A stretch of DNA of 64,000 nucleotides from Halichondria panicea. Taxonomy: Eukaryota; Porifera; Demospongiae; Suberitida; Halichondriidae. Shown here in pieces: positions 33,801-46,730 of this stretch. Below the pieces are notes generated by a model. It was given only the letters and a program-made list of their open reading frames with translations. It was not told the DNA's origin and did not search any database. Both the position numbers and the translations under genes were made by a program. Positions within the stretch are counted from its first letter, which is position 1. Every line of letters begins with the position of its first letter. The stretch spans positions 2,356,001-2,420,000 of the forward strand of contig NC_087381.1 of NCBI RefSeq assembly GCF_963675165.1. The letters run 5' to 3'.

Positions 33801-36800
33801 AAGCAGTTGACATACTGTGTTTAATCATTATTAGTTAGCTAAGTATAATAAATAAGGTGCCACTTAGCTTAATTTATATAGTTTTACTGGCAATGTTTGT
33901 ACAGAGCAGGACATTATTGATTCCGCGTACTAATACGCTCCATGTTATATAATTATACTCATTCGCTCTCGGTACAATATAATTATATAGACATCAGAAT
34001 TATCACTGATACCAATGAACAGTGGGGTACATGCATGCATGGTGCTGTTTAGCAGTTACAATGATCTCAGAGAATTGAATAACAGCGTGCATGGAGCATT
34101 AATCAGGGGGTATATACATGCATGCATGCATGGTGCTGTTTGGAATGAGGGATGAAACAAACTCAATTTACTGGATAATATATATGTAGTTTCTTCTTAT
34201 CCTGCATTCTAAGCACCACTCTGTATGCTGTGGTGTTCTTCGGCAGTTAGTTGCACGTTATAAAAACAGAATTATACAGGTGAATTAATCATAAAGAATA
34301 ATAGGGTGAACGAAAAAGTTATACATTTATGCATGGGAATCCGCAGACACTAGAATAACAGCTTAATTTACGGAGTAATATAATCTATCAAGCAAGGCAT
34401 ATAATTATATAGTTGCAGCATCCAAGCCTATATATATACATGTATATACACTACACTGCGCATGTGCAGTAATTTCAAGTGGGATGGATCTCTGACCCTT
34501 ATAATATTTGCATAATAATAATAGTAATTTGGCTCAGCTCTTGAAGCTCAACAGCCGCTGCATTTAATTTCTACCGGAGGTCTTATTAGTGCAGCAGGTA
34601 TGTGCATGGTATATAAGTCAGCAGGAGCACATGCTCCTGAAGTCAGATATACCGTATAGCGCGAAATTTTTGCTGATTTTGTGGGTTAGCAATCCTACAT
34701 GAAAATTAAGTCCACGAAAATTGAGAATTATCTTGCTATAAAGTGCAACCATTATAGAGGCGTGGTTTCCGGTAAGCGGTCATTCTACGAACATTGCATG
34801 TGCAAAGAAATGCTTTTAGAGGCCATTTCACAAAATATAGCTAAAATACCTCGCGCTATACAGTACGTACTTCTCTAATAAAGAATGCTGTATTGGTTTT
34901 GTTGTCGTGCTGGAATGTTTGGTTTCAATTAAACAAGATATTAAGTCAACATTGAAAGAATAACAATGCTGGCGTAATTGTTGATACACATACGGAACTA
35001 CTAATTGCGATAATCACCATTATTGATCAACGTTGAAAGTGAAAGAAGCCTTTAATAATACATAAATCGTATCACAGTAACCACAATAATTATGTGAGTG
35101 ATGGCTGGCCTATATAATTATTGTGCTGTCTATAGTTCATTTCGTGCCTGCAGGACAATCGAGTGGAGATGTGAGGCTGATAGATTTATCTGGTTCAACA
35201 GGAGGCAGAGTTAGAGTTGGTAGACTGGATGTCTACTATAATAGCCAGTGGGGGACAGTGTGTCACGATGGATTCGGTCCAACTGGTGCACTTGTGGCTT
35301 GTCGTCAGCTGGGTTTCCTAGGTTATGTAGCCTATGGGGTCGTACGGAGGTATAAGTATACCAATAATTATAGCTTGCGTAAAACGAACTACTATTACAG
35401 ACAGTAATATTGATCCAAATTCTTTCACTTATAATTATATGCAGTGCACTAGCAGTGCCAGTATCCACTCCAATATGGTTGGATGACCTTCGCTGCAATG
35501 GTTCTGAAAGCAGATTGAACGACTGTCCACGAAATCCTATCGGAGTTCATAATTGTGACCGTTCTGACGATGTGGGATTAGTGTGTGCAATAAGTGAGTG
35601 CTTTCAATAGTTTACAATACTTATAATAATATTCATATACATCTTCTGTATTTATAGATGGTGTTTTGAGACTAGTAAACACTACTACCAGTGGGATAGC
35701 CACCGCTGGTAGACTGGAATTGTTTTATAATGATCAATGGGGGACCGTGTGTGATGACAACTTTGGTCCAAATGACGCAAGAGTGGCTTGTCGTCAGCTG
35801 GGGTACGGAGACTATACTAAGTTTGGAAGGGTAGAAACGTTAGGGTGAGTGTAACACACTGCATGCACTTGACTACTTTTAGCTCCAATTCCTCATATAT
35901 TGTTCTTCCAATCTTCACCCATAATTATTATAATTATATATTACAGGATAATAATTTCCTACCATATAGTTTCTACCAGTCTTCAAATTCCAGTCGGACA
36001 TGGCTGGATAATCTTCGTTGCATAGGAACTGAGAGAGTACTGATTGATTGCCCTGCTAACACTATTGGAGTTGAAGATTGCACCCACGCACAAGATGTGG
36101 CCTTGGTTTGTACTGTAGGTAAGTTAGATGATAATTATAATGATAATAGTGCATGCATGTGCTGCTTGTACTATAGCATTGCTTTATATCTACAGTTCCA
36201 ATGACCAAGAGTATATACATGCATGAAATACTCTTGTCAATGATCGTTGCAAAACTGTTTATTATACAGTGCATCGAGTAGATTACCACAAATGTGTGAG
36301 TGTTACTTAAATATTTGGGAAATGGCCGGTGCTGCATGATACCATTGTGTACGTGAATGAATAAGCTACAACATTTCTTAACATGTATGAGGTGGTGGAT
36401 TTGAGGGATTAATAGAACAGCAAATATTATTGTTATAGTGGGTATAATCGGTTAGAGTAACAAACGCTATCTTAAATTTAAACAGCTAAGATCTCAGATA
36501 ATTGTTGAATGGTTTATATTTCCTGGCTATCCTTTAATTTCGTGGCCACACCAACTTTTTTTGCGTCATTTCTAGGTACATGAGTGATTTACAATTGCCC
36601 TTGTATAGGTGCATGTGGTTTGCAATTAAAACTTCACATCTTCTACTGCACTATAGTCTGCACTTCAGCAGTGCACTATAGACTGCATTTCAGCAGTGCT
36701 ACATAAATTATATATAGTCAAGCTTTTAATTTAGTCCATTTTAAAGACATCAACTGCATATATATTAAATAGATAGTCTATACAGCTACTCAGGAGTCAG

Positions 36801-39800
36801 CTATAGTACCAAGACTTCAATCAGCCAATGATTGAGGCACATACATTGTCCTTGATCACCCTCTAGCTGCTATACCAGCCTCCTACAGACTAGACTGTAC
36901 AGTGTACATACAGTTATACATAATATAATCAGGAGGGCATAGCTGGAGGGAATACATTAATTTTTTAAGAGACATATATATTAATAAAGAGCCAATGCAC
37001 TTGATTTTCATTCTGCACTTCATTTTGTCATTCTCGTAGTCATTCTACAAAACACATTCTAGCTATAATTATATACATTCTCATTATCAATTAAATTTTA
37101 TGCAGAATGAGTCATAGACATTCAGACTCAGTTCTCATGATTGACAATGAAGCGTCTGCATGTCACTTGTTCGCTTTGGAATTATTTTGGTCAGCACTCT
37201 TCGATCTATGCTATATAATAATATGCACACAACTGTGCTTTATGGCAGTCTATATAGTTCGTAGAATGCCACTGCCATAATTATGTAGGTATATGCATTC
37301 CTTTGCCACTCACAAAAGTTTGCGATACTATAAATTGACTGTATTCCCTCCAGATGGAGACCTGAGGCTTATAAGCAACTCAGGCCAAACAGGAGGCTCC
37401 TCTGGCAGACTGGAGGTCTATAACAATGAACAATGGGGTACAGTGTGTGATGATAGCTTCAGTCCAAATGATGCAAGTGTGGCTTGTCGTCAATTAGGGT
37501 TCTTAACCTACACGCAATACGGAACAGTTGGAATGCTAGGGTGAGCGTATAATTATATGTATGTTCATCATTGAGTGACTGGAGGGGGAGGGTACCATGC
37601 AGTTTTATTTTTTTGCCTTAAAATGTTTGTTGGTATAAAATAACCCTGCTGCAAAAAAATGTTCTAAAAATTGAATTGCAAGGGATTCAAAATTGTTCTT
37701 CTCCTAAGCATTCGTCAGAGTCTAAGAATGAACTCAGCGACATTGTTGACAGAGACGTACTTACAGTAGGCTCTTCTGGCTCCTACAGATATGGCTCCAC
37801 AGTGCCTGCATGTTTTATCTTCACTGCAGCTTTCTTCATGCTCGACATGCAGATGAGAAGAACTCAACTGGCTTGAATCATGGCTAGAATCAGACTCACT
37901 AGATGCAGCCATTCCTTTGTATAATATTACGTACTCTCTTACGGCACATTTTACCTCAACAGGAAGCAACATTTTAAGCCTTTCTTACAATCCTGTTCTC
38001 CTCTGAATATTTCAGTATACATCAGATTATTTATACCCCACAAAAAACATTTTAAGACACTTTATTTTTTCATTCCCTTAACCATAATTATAGCCAGTTC
38101 TTTCATGACTCTAAGATTACTTTAATTATTGAACAGTTTCAATGAAATTTCATCGGACTTTCCAATATGGCTGGACGAGCTTCGTTGCAAAGGAACTGAG
38201 AGAAGACTCACTGATTGTCCTGCTAACACTATCGGAGTTGAAGATTGCACCCACTCGCAAGATGTGGCCTTGGTCTGTACTGCAAGTAAGTAAGGGATGA
38301 GTACGAATAGTTTGACAGTGAGTATGCAGTCATGCAATGAACTTGTTTTATACATACCTTAAGGTGACATATTTTCACAGGTAGATTTGTTTGCGTTTTT
38401 ACAGTTTTGTACATTTTGCGGTATAATTTTTTGCGAAATGTCGATCTGGATACATTAAACAAGAGGGCAGCCAATTATTTGCGAGGACTAATTTTTGCGA
38501 TTTTACTCTCATTCGCAGAAATAGCAGAAATTAATACACGCGAAAATATGTCACCTTAAGGTATATACAGCATAATTATTATTGTGTACTATCAGACTAT
38601 TATGAGTATATATAGACATTCATTATTGATCACTGCATTCAGATGGAGACTTGAGGCTGGTAAGCAACTCAGGCCAAACAAGAGGCTCCTCTGGCAGACT
38701 GGAGATCTATTACAATGGACAATGGGGGACAGTGTGTGATGACAACTTCGGCCCAAATGATGCAAGAGTGGCTTGTCGTCAACTAGGATTCTCATCCTAC
38801 AGTCAATACGGAACAGTTGGAACGCTAGGGTGAGTGTATAAGCTCATAATATTATTAATTAACTTACTCGCCATCACTGAAACACCCATCTTGAAGAGAC
38901 ATGAATCAGAATAATGATTACATTATTCCATGCACATGTATAGTTTCAATGAACTCCTATCGGACTCTCCAACATGGCTGGACGAGATTCGTTGCTTAGG
39001 AACTGAGAGCAGACTCATTAATTGTCCAGCTAACACTATTGGAGTTGAAGATTGTACCCACACACAAGATGTGGCCTTGGTGTGCAGTTCTACAGGTAAA
39101 AGTTGCATAACTTATACAAAGTTATAAACATGTACAGCCGAGTGCATGGCCTATACTGTTGATAGAATCAAACTATATACATGCATGTAAAATTGAGTAA
39201 ACTGCACAAAACAATGCAGTAATTGCACTAGAATAAGAATTCAAAATAATATACCTTTGGACAGTAAATGGTTGAAGTAGTAGTCCTATATAAGCATAAT
39301 TATATGTAATTCTGATAGCACAGAGTCATAAGAATTATACGTATAGAATATATAATTATAACTAACAGCAAATCATACCCACAAATAAGAAAAAAAATGT
39401 ACATGTGTCTTACCTATATGTAGAATAGTTATTTTTTTGCAGGGTGTCATATAATATTATTGAAGTAGAGGGGGGAAATAAAGGCACTCGGAGTGTGTCG
39501 CCGGCTAGGCGAATCCGGGGCTGGAAAATGTTTGTTAATTAGGTGCATGGTATATTGGTGAAATCTGGTGAGTTGAGGTTGCCTTTGCATTCTCAGTCAT
39601 ACAACTATACTCTTTTGTTGAACAACACAACGACTTTAATAACAGCTTACCAGATCAAACTTTATACTGCAGAGCTCACAGTAACACCACAAACAGCCTC
39701 TCCTACCACTACTATACCCTCTGTAACAACAACTGCAACAGGTATATGCTTGTGTTATATTAGCCTCGATTCCATACCGATTAAAATACGGCCTGGTGTA

Positions 39801-42800
39801 CCTATTGCATGGTGATAGTGCGCATGCGTTAGAGTTTATTCACCAGAATCTGGGGAATCCCCTTTTTTCTTTCTCTCATCTATTTTCTATCTTGGTACAT
39901 CAGCTTAGCTCTCTATTGCGTTGTTACAGAAGGTTTTAACACTAGTCTGAAGCCAGAAGAGGCTCTCATCTACCTCTATATATATGACGGTTGTATGGTC
40001 AGGATGCCTTACCTTGGATCTGTACAGGCTATGGGAAGTGTATGGTGCCTCAAACTGCTACTCGCGAAGACAACCCGGCTATAGGACCATCCTAGACGTA
40101 GATGAGAGCCTCTTCTGTCATAAAACTAGTGTTCAAGCCTTCTAGCCAACGCAATAGACGGCATAAGCCACAGCTTCACAGAACTTAGTCATAGAGATAA
40201 AGCATTACGGAACATATATTCTTAGTAAACGGACTAATTTCCTATAATTTACTAAGGTTTTACGTTCATAGTACAATTACCCATATTCTGGGTAATTTGA
40301 AGCGCATGCGCACTATCACCCCTGCAATAGACGTATTTTAATCGGCCTTGAATCGAGGCTAGTGTTATGTATGCAATTGCGTATATATATAGGTATTCAA
40401 TTTGAGTGGGTATGATTTCTGTGTCGGCTATCTAATTATATGATCAGATTTGTCATGCATGCGTGATGCCCCATGCATGACAGGTGCATGTTGGCACATA
40501 ACATTTCCTTACACACTGCATGCTGATTGTGGATGTGGTGTTTTGTGTGCATGGCACATGCATGGTTATAGCAAATTTAGCTTGGAATGTGCTATTTTGA
40601 TATACTTATTAGTCTGTCATGATTATTTGTGGTTCTCTTGCAAAAGGGCTGTGTTTATATAGCATGGAATAGTTATTGTATATGTGATTAGTTATAGTTG
40701 TGACACATGCAGAGTGCCACATGGGATATATTGGCTCAGTAGTGGCTTAGGCCCGAGGGCCACAGGCCTCGAGGGCAAAGGCACTACTGAGCCAATATAT
40801 CCAATGTGCACACGAGTGAGCTGTGTAACAACTGATTTGTTGCATTCCTTGTGCATTCTTTTCCGTGTGCACATCACTCCTTTTATAGGACAACTAGTTT
40901 CAACTATACTTGTGGTGGCTGTGGAATGCACCCAGACTCATGAAAAACGTTTAATAATACACAGGAAGTCATGAATATACTTAATAGGCTTAGGCCATAC
41001 TATGCCAGTATCCAGATAGTGGCACAGTTCACGGCTTGACCTGTGCCATATGGCAGATATTGGCACAGTGTTTCCTTTGATCTGCCCACTCAAAATTGGT
41101 GGGTGGGCTTTAGGTCACTTAGGCCATACTATGCCAGTATCCAGATAGTGGCACAGTTCACGGCTTGACCTGTGCCATATGGCAGATATTGGCACAGTGT
41201 TTCCTTTGATCTGCCAACTCAAAATGCAACAATACACTATAAATACTCATATGCCAATGAACCTATACAATTAACTTTTAGCCCGTTTCAGATACAACTG
41301 GCATCATCGATTATATCATTGGATTTGCTGTTGTGGGAACAGGAATTTTGTTTTTCGCATTGACTTGCTTTATAGTTTGTGTTGGGCTCCTCAAACGAAG
41401 ACAGTTGAAAGCAAAACAACTTACAATGATGTAAATTATACCGTAATAATGCACTTAGACCATGTATGCAGTATACAAAGCCATAGAAACACTAAACTCT
41501 ATGTATATAGGTATGATCTTGATGAGTTATCTAATGATGCTATCAATCCCTCGCTGTCGACTCCTTTCAATGACACACGACAATCAATCCTGAGTTCCAT
41601 CACCAACAAGATGAACAGGACAGAGTTGCCACCGGAGTTGGTACCACGATTTCCAACAGCCAATGCTTGTACGTATACGTTACATGATGATGAGTGTTAA
41701 TTACGAATGCATGCATAATTTGATTTTTAAGCATTATTGCATGGTATACATGTAGTATAATTTTAAACAATTGCTGGGCCTGTACGAAGCAAGCCACATG
41801 CAACTTCATGATTTGGTCCAAATGTATGTACTTAACATTACTTCTTCGCTGCATGCATGGCCTATAATTATTAGCTATATACATGTATGTATGTATATAT
41901 GCAGCTATAATATAATTATAGTCAGTCACATGATTGACTCTGTGTCCAGGCTCAAAGATACTTGGTAATGCGAAGGAGCTGCCTGATCTACCACTATCTC
42001 TAAAGATATCAGGATCTCAGTTGAAACTGAGCAGTGGCCTCATTGGACAAGGTGAGAGAAATTTGAATATGTACGTCTCTTCTCTTGCATGCACTTCGTA
42101 TTGTGCGCATGATCCAGTACCGTTCAAAAAGTGACAGTAAAAATTAATGATGACATTAATGGTTTCCAGGGGAAACCGGTATGGTCTACAAAGGTTTACT
42201 GATAAACTGGAAAGATAAGCCGTTACAAGGAGTGGCGGTCAAAACATTGAAAGGTATATAGTGACAACTTGCACAATCAGCTACGAAGTATACATACATG
42301 TAACTATAGTTACAAATAATTATTGGTAGATTATAGTTTTAAAAATGTTTTGTTTTATTTTTAGGTTTGTTTTCTTCTACGGATATTCAATTTCTGATCA
42401 CTGAGATTATCAAGATGAAAGATTTCAATCACCCTCACGTCATGCCCCTGATTGGAGTCTGTCTAGATGTCGGACCCGGCATTTCCATGGTGATGCCGTA
42501 TATGGCAAATGGGAGTGTACTGGAGTATTTGAGGAAGGAGAGAAATGGTCTAAAATTGAATGAAAACTGCAGCAAAGAAGAGGTCAGATAATTATACTAA
42601 CAAAAGGTTACCGTAGTTCTCTCCATCTCTCCAAAGCAATTTGCAAAGCAATTTTTGGTCCCCAGTGAATGAATATTTATTCCTTATACTATATATACAC
42701 AGGCCCATTCTGTCAGGAAGCTTCTATTGCGAATATGTCATCAGATTGCCTTAGGAATGGAATATCTCTTTCAGCAAAGATTTATTCATCGAGACTTGGC

Positions 42801-45063
42801 AGCACGAAACTGCATGTACGTTTTCAAGCACATTACGTAGTTATGTTTGTAACAATTATACTGTCCAAACTTTTCTGATAGGTCAAGGTTTTCTTTATAA
42901 TAGACACGTGTTTTGAGCGAATTTGTTAGTTTGCCGAATTCCATAGTAAATTCCATTAGTTTTGCTTCCCACAACCCACAACAAGTCTAAAGGCATAAAA
43001 CGGACCATTTGAGTTATTGGGTGGGATGGTGCAGCATTAGTCAAAAAGCAGTTTCATCCACTGCATGCATTTACACATATGCAGTGTAACATGCAGTGTA
43101 ACATGCATGCAGTGTAACATGCTCTCTATATGTTCTGGTATATTGCAGTGCATGGTAGTGATTCAACATGCCATATAAAGAGCACTGACTTGCTTTGATC
43201 TGTCCACTCACTGGGCAAACAAGCATGTACAATAAATTCACTCGTGCATGCATATTAATTTTAGCACAGTACAGAATATTTCCTCAGACTAAAACCCGGC
43301 CTCTGTTCAGGTTGGACTCTAGTGGTGATATCAGAGTTGGTGACTTTGGACTGGCCGAGAATGTGTACAGTACTGGATATTATAGACAGAATGAACGAGC
43401 TAATATCAAGCTGCCCTACAAGTGGATGGCATTGGAGAGTCTAAATGATGCCATCTTTACAGAGAAAACAGATGTGGTATAGATAGTGTTAATTGCTAAG
43501 CTGTCCCTTATTACTGTGCCAGTTTTGTTTCTGGCTAAAGGCTTAGTAAATTAACATTTAATACCCCCTGCAGTGGTCGTATGGAGTGACTATGTGGGAG
43601 GTCTTCAGTGGCGGTCAGATTCCCTATCCTGGAGTAGACGTCGTGACTCTTGTCAAGTTCCTACAGAGAGGAAGCCGATTGGACTCTCCCGTTAACGCTG
43701 CCTGTACTACTTACATGTGAGTTGGTTTGTTGGATAGTTGTGTATGTAACCAATTTAATAAGAGCTCGTAACTTGTTACTTGCACCCTGATACAGTGCAG
43801 TTTGGCCGAAATATAATTATATCGAGGTGGGTGCATTTCAGAAAAAATCAGCCGCGGCTAAAAAGCGATCCCCACCTCGAATATAATGACTAATTTGCGG
43901 TTCCGTCGCGAGGATAATGAATCATTATTCTCTCTGTGTAATCCAATTATCTGCCAAACCACACCCAAAACGTCATCCGGTCATAATAAATCTGGTTTAG
44001 GGTGTAGCCAGAACTGACCAGTATATTGAATAGTGAGTGGCCGCATGCATTTCAGGGCGAGTTTTGTGCAGTAAAGATTAATTAACTACTGTATTACTAG
44101 AACGTTTTGTGAGCACCAAACATTTGCGAACTTTGCGATGGTTGATTAATTTGCAACAATAAAATCCGCAAAACCTAAATAATACACACAATCCTTGCCA
44201 GAACGCAATAGTTATATCGCAAAGGGTAAAATTTTCTGCTGATTTGGTTCATTCGCAAAGATTTTTCACCCACAAAATATTCTATAATAGTATAATTCGT
44301 GCCAAATAAAACGACCAGTATGTCGAGATGACTGTTCTTCAGAAGCCGGATTAGCGATAGTCTACCGTATATATATATAGCTAGAGTGGCCTATTTTAAA
44401 AGTGATACACGGTAGACTATCGCTAATCCAGCTCTCTGTAATATGTAGTTTTTATAGGCAGGTCTATAAAATAATGTGTTTTAGCTCATACTTAAAAAAT
44501 GCTGTTCTTAAAGATTGTTCTACATCACTCCAGCTCAGCAGTGATGCAGAGATGTTGGCTCGAGGATTCTGAAGAGAGGCCATCTTTTGCTGACCTGTCT
44601 TCAATAATGGACGCCATGCTCTCCTCTGTGTCTGGCTATGCTGAACTGAACATGAAGCTCCCTCATAATAGCGATACTGTTGGCACAATTAATGTACGTC
44701 ACTAACTAATCAGAGGTGTAGGAAGATAGTTTTGAAAAGGGGTGCTGAGGGAGGTGGCCTATATCTATCTATAGCTAGCTGGCTTATTCAAGAAGCGTAA
44801 GGTAGCTTGAGACAAGGGGTGCTCCAGCACCCTGAGCACCCATGCTTCCTACGCCCCCCTGTTAGCAACAGTCAACTCAATACCCCATGCATCCTGTCTC
44901 CATAAAATAATAATTTAAAGCATGTGTGTTATAATATATAGAAGGCCACCTTTTTAATACATGCACTAATTATACCTATACCAAAAGCGACTACAAATTA
45001 TTATGTTTCGCTTGAAAATCATATATATATTTTTTGTTGCAGACAAGCATGACAACGATTTAA
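30896..45063 (+). CDS. RTK2: complete SRCR-domain receptor tyrosine kinase, 941 aa
   Basis: Exons: 30896-30953, 35154-35349, 35445-35593, 35658-35844, 35970-36118, 37354-37540, 38137-38285, 38643-38829, 38944-39095, 39673-39741, 41292-41430, 41472-41668, 41950-42051, 42170-42253, 42365-42582, 42703-42815, 43311-43476, 43574-43716, 44534-44693, 45043-45063; total 2826 nt, in frame throughout. Order: signal peptide ([19 protein letters not shown]), four six-cysteine SRCR domains (aa ~20-470), Thr/Pro stalk (~472-494), membrane span (~500-525), juxtamembrane region, tyrosine kinase (~630-920). Visible residues: glycine loop 639-644, Lys665, helix-C Glu682, HRDLAARN with Asp773, DFG Asp791, activation-loop Tyr803/Tyr804, KWMALES. 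The catalytic set is complete, so an active kinase is expected. SRCR domains commonly bind protein or microbial ligands; the ligand here is unknown. Intron 1 is 4.2 kb and holds a foldback element. Confidence 0.9.
31001..31938. mobile_element. Foldback element with opposed minisatellite arrays
   Basis: Terminal inverted repeats of about 75 bp (ATTATGGGGTGCCGTTTGTG onward and its complement) bound the element. Just inside the left arm, at 31060-31235, are copies of a unit of about 18-21 bp read as CTGAGGGTATTTAGCAAA. Inside the right arm, at 31430-31890, is a longer array in the opposite orientation (CTAAATACCCTCAG plus TTGTTTA or TCCTTTG). A unique spacer of about 195 bp separates them. The copy is in RTK2 intron 1 only. 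Confidence 0.85.
32150..32515. repeat. Intron segment inverted relative to RTK3
   Basis: About 300 bp here matches the reverse strand of about 61805-62075, while the flanks (TTTCTGCTAAGAAACTT before it) match in direct orientation. Complementary AAACTT and AAGTTTCT sit at the two ends. Open frames on both strands have no recognisable domains. Confidence 0.55.
32517..32770. mobile_element. MITE-B, second copy, 254 bp
   Basis: The ends GGCGGATCTAGCAGG and CTAGATCCGCCACTG are inverted. The core differs from the copy at 840-1230 and contains a GGGTGCTCAAGCACCCCC hairpin. Confidence 0.7.
32830..32975 (-). mobile_element. MITE-A fragment in RTK2 intron 1
   Basis: It aligns with the reverse complement of about 16125-16265 within the complete MITE-A. 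Both ends are missing. The same relic occupies intron 1 of RTK3 (62360-62646) and the window start. Confidence 0.65.
38357..38560. mobile_element. 204-bp MITE, CCTTAAGGTGACATATTTTC ends, TA target
   Basis: Inverted ends of about 25 bp are flanked by TA. It lies in the RTK2 intron between SRCR exons 38137-38285 and 38643-38829. The homologous RTK1 intron (about 9495) lacks it, giving an in-window empty site. Confidence 0.8.
39761..40361. mobile_element. Mutator-like MITE, 601 bp, 9-bp target duplication
   Basis: The ends TAGCCTCGATTCC and TTGAATCGAGGCTA lead into inverted arms containing GTGATAGTGCGCATGCG. The flanks GTGTTATAT (39752-39760) and GTGTTATGT (40362-40370) are a 9-bp duplication with one change. 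Inner inverted repeats around GAGGCTCTCATCTAC make most of the element foldable. It is in the RTK2 intron after the stalk exon. Confidence 0.8.
40692..41226. repeat. Second copy of the ~430-bp repeat, with its tail duplicated
   Basis: This matches 25487-25915, but the tail carrying GGCACAGTTCACGGCTTGAC occurs twice in tandem (about 40988-41095 and 41121-41224). It is absent from RTK1 (empty site near 11725), with a TA at the junction. Confidence 0.7.
43795..44430. mobile_element. Pogo/Tc1-like remnant in an RTK2 intron
   Basis: Near-identical to 14235-14890 in RTK1 and in the same intron, so it was co-duplicated or homogenised with the kinase exons. Confidence 0.6.
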
Positions 45064-45482
45064 GCGAGTCACTAATGAACAGAGCAACTAATGTGATGAG
45101 AATTGAACTAACTAACAATTATCTCAATGATAGATTGATTAAATTTTGTTATAGATTAATGACTATTATAGATTAATGACTGCAATGCAGCATGCAACAA
45201 CTTTTACTGTGACATTAATTTTTATTGTTTTGCTCACAAGTTTATAGCTAGTACAAAAAAACTGCTGTACATAACATAGAAACACATGATATATATAAGA
45301 AGTCAGATATACACATGCAGCAAGTGAATACTACACTGGGAAAAAGCGTGCTATAATTATATGCGACCGTTTTAGTGTGCTCACCACACTTCATTTTTAC
45401 AGTGTAATCATGAAACGGCACTATAGATTTACACCTCTACTTTTATCATAATTATAATTACACGCAACCTTACATCTTCTTC

Positions 45483-45950
45483 ATAAGACTTTTGTTTCTT
45501 TGGTTCCTGCATGGGTAAACAAACATGCATGCCATGCATGTGTGTATATAGCAGGTGACCGAGCTGGTGACCTGGAGATAGGTATAGTGGGGATATACAT
45601 AATTATATAGGTGGGAAAACATAGTTGACAGACACACTACATCACCAGTAGGAGGGAGCTCGAGGCTGTATTCTTAACACGTGCACATGCACACACACAA
45701 CTTGCATGAGAGTTGTCTGGAGGGATGATCGGAGGAGCACAGTTTCTTCCAGCTATACGTATAGTTTCGGCAATGGAAAACCATGCTCATTCAATGGGGT
45801 GGGTGTCATGGCAACATAAGGGTCTACGCGGCCATAGTATTGTACAACCTGCATGTTCTCGCTCAACATCTGTGACAGTGGTTGTGGGGATAATCTGTAT
45901 TATACAGAAGCTGCATGCTTCACTATACTGCATTATAATAAGTGTAATTA
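45483..45950. other. Intergenic DNA, no gene recognised
   Basis: RTK1/RTK2 3' flank homology stops near 45482. A possible reading frame begins near 45713 but its N-terminal half has no recognisable similarity. Only the last part joins the retrotransposon relic that follows. Confidence 0.4.
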
Positions 45951-45954
45951 TTAT

Positions 45955-46375
45955 AGCTTTGATCAAGGACATTCAAAAACTGGAGAGACTCCAGAGGAGA
46001 GCCACCTCAAGCTCGTACCGATCGAGGCTGTCCAAATTGAAGCTATACTTAGTCTACCTCTAATGTACTGGTTTGAAATACAAGACATAGTATAAAGTCA
46101 TTAAAGGAACCATTGGATAACTTCAACATAAGAAATGTGTTACTGCATGGTCTCATCCGCTTCAGTTGCAACAACAAACTCGCTGTCAAAGCCGAACACT
46201 ACAAAGCAAGTAAACACTTTTACCTCAATCGTTGCAACTGCCATGGACATCAGCGCAACAGTATAACTTTAATCAAGAATATACCCTCTATCACTCACTA
46301 TACTTTTGCATGAGAGAACTTTAAACAAAATGTTAACTCTAACAATAAACAGTGCCATTTTAATGGACTAACACA
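45955..46375 (+). mobile_element. Relic of a non-LTR retrotransposon (end of the RT region)
   Basis: Across three frames the segment reads DIQKLERLQRRAT, then SSYRSRLSKLKL, then PLMYWFEIQDIV, then a DNFNIRN and KHFYLNRC stretch. This resembles the region after the reverse transcriptase core of CR1/jockey/RTE-type elements, where LExxQRRAT followed by RLxxLxLxxLxYxR is common. At least two frameshifts break it. It is a dead 3' fragment. Confidence 0.6.
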
Positions 46376-46730
46376 CAGTGAGTCGGTATATTATACTAGT
46401 GCAGACAGGTTACCTTGACATTATGGGTAGGTAATGACTATATTATACTATCAATGTTGGTGATTTGGCGAATCAAGGATACTTCACAACACAATCTCAC
46501 TTAGCAATAATGCTATATGCAGCACGATCGTCCATTTATAGAATAACAGTTCAATTGTCTCATTCGACACTTAAAATTATACTTATATACAGCACACATT
46601 TCATACTGCAGCAGTCATGCATTGATATACTACGTATATATACTACATATATCGTCCAATAATAAGAGTAGCTAACAGAGCTATATATGTATGCATGTTA
46701 GATCATTGTTCAGTGTCTCTAAATCATCGA
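46376..46730. other. 3' flank of the collagen gene, nothing recognised
   Basis: AT-rich sequence with no exon, RNA gene or clear repeat. It probably includes the 3' untranslated region of the collagen gene on the reverse strand. Confidence 0.35.

Noticed and set aside
37715..37972. Reverse-strand Ser/Glu-rich open frame in the RTK2 intron
   Set aside because: It has no recognisable domain, and the RTK1 equivalent is interrupted. It might belong to a captured element, but the evidence is too thin to call a gene.
45713..45950. Open frame starting MSGGMIGG upstream of the retroelement relic
   Set aside because: The N-terminal half has no homology I recognise, and the only recognisable part is frame-shifted retroelement sequence.
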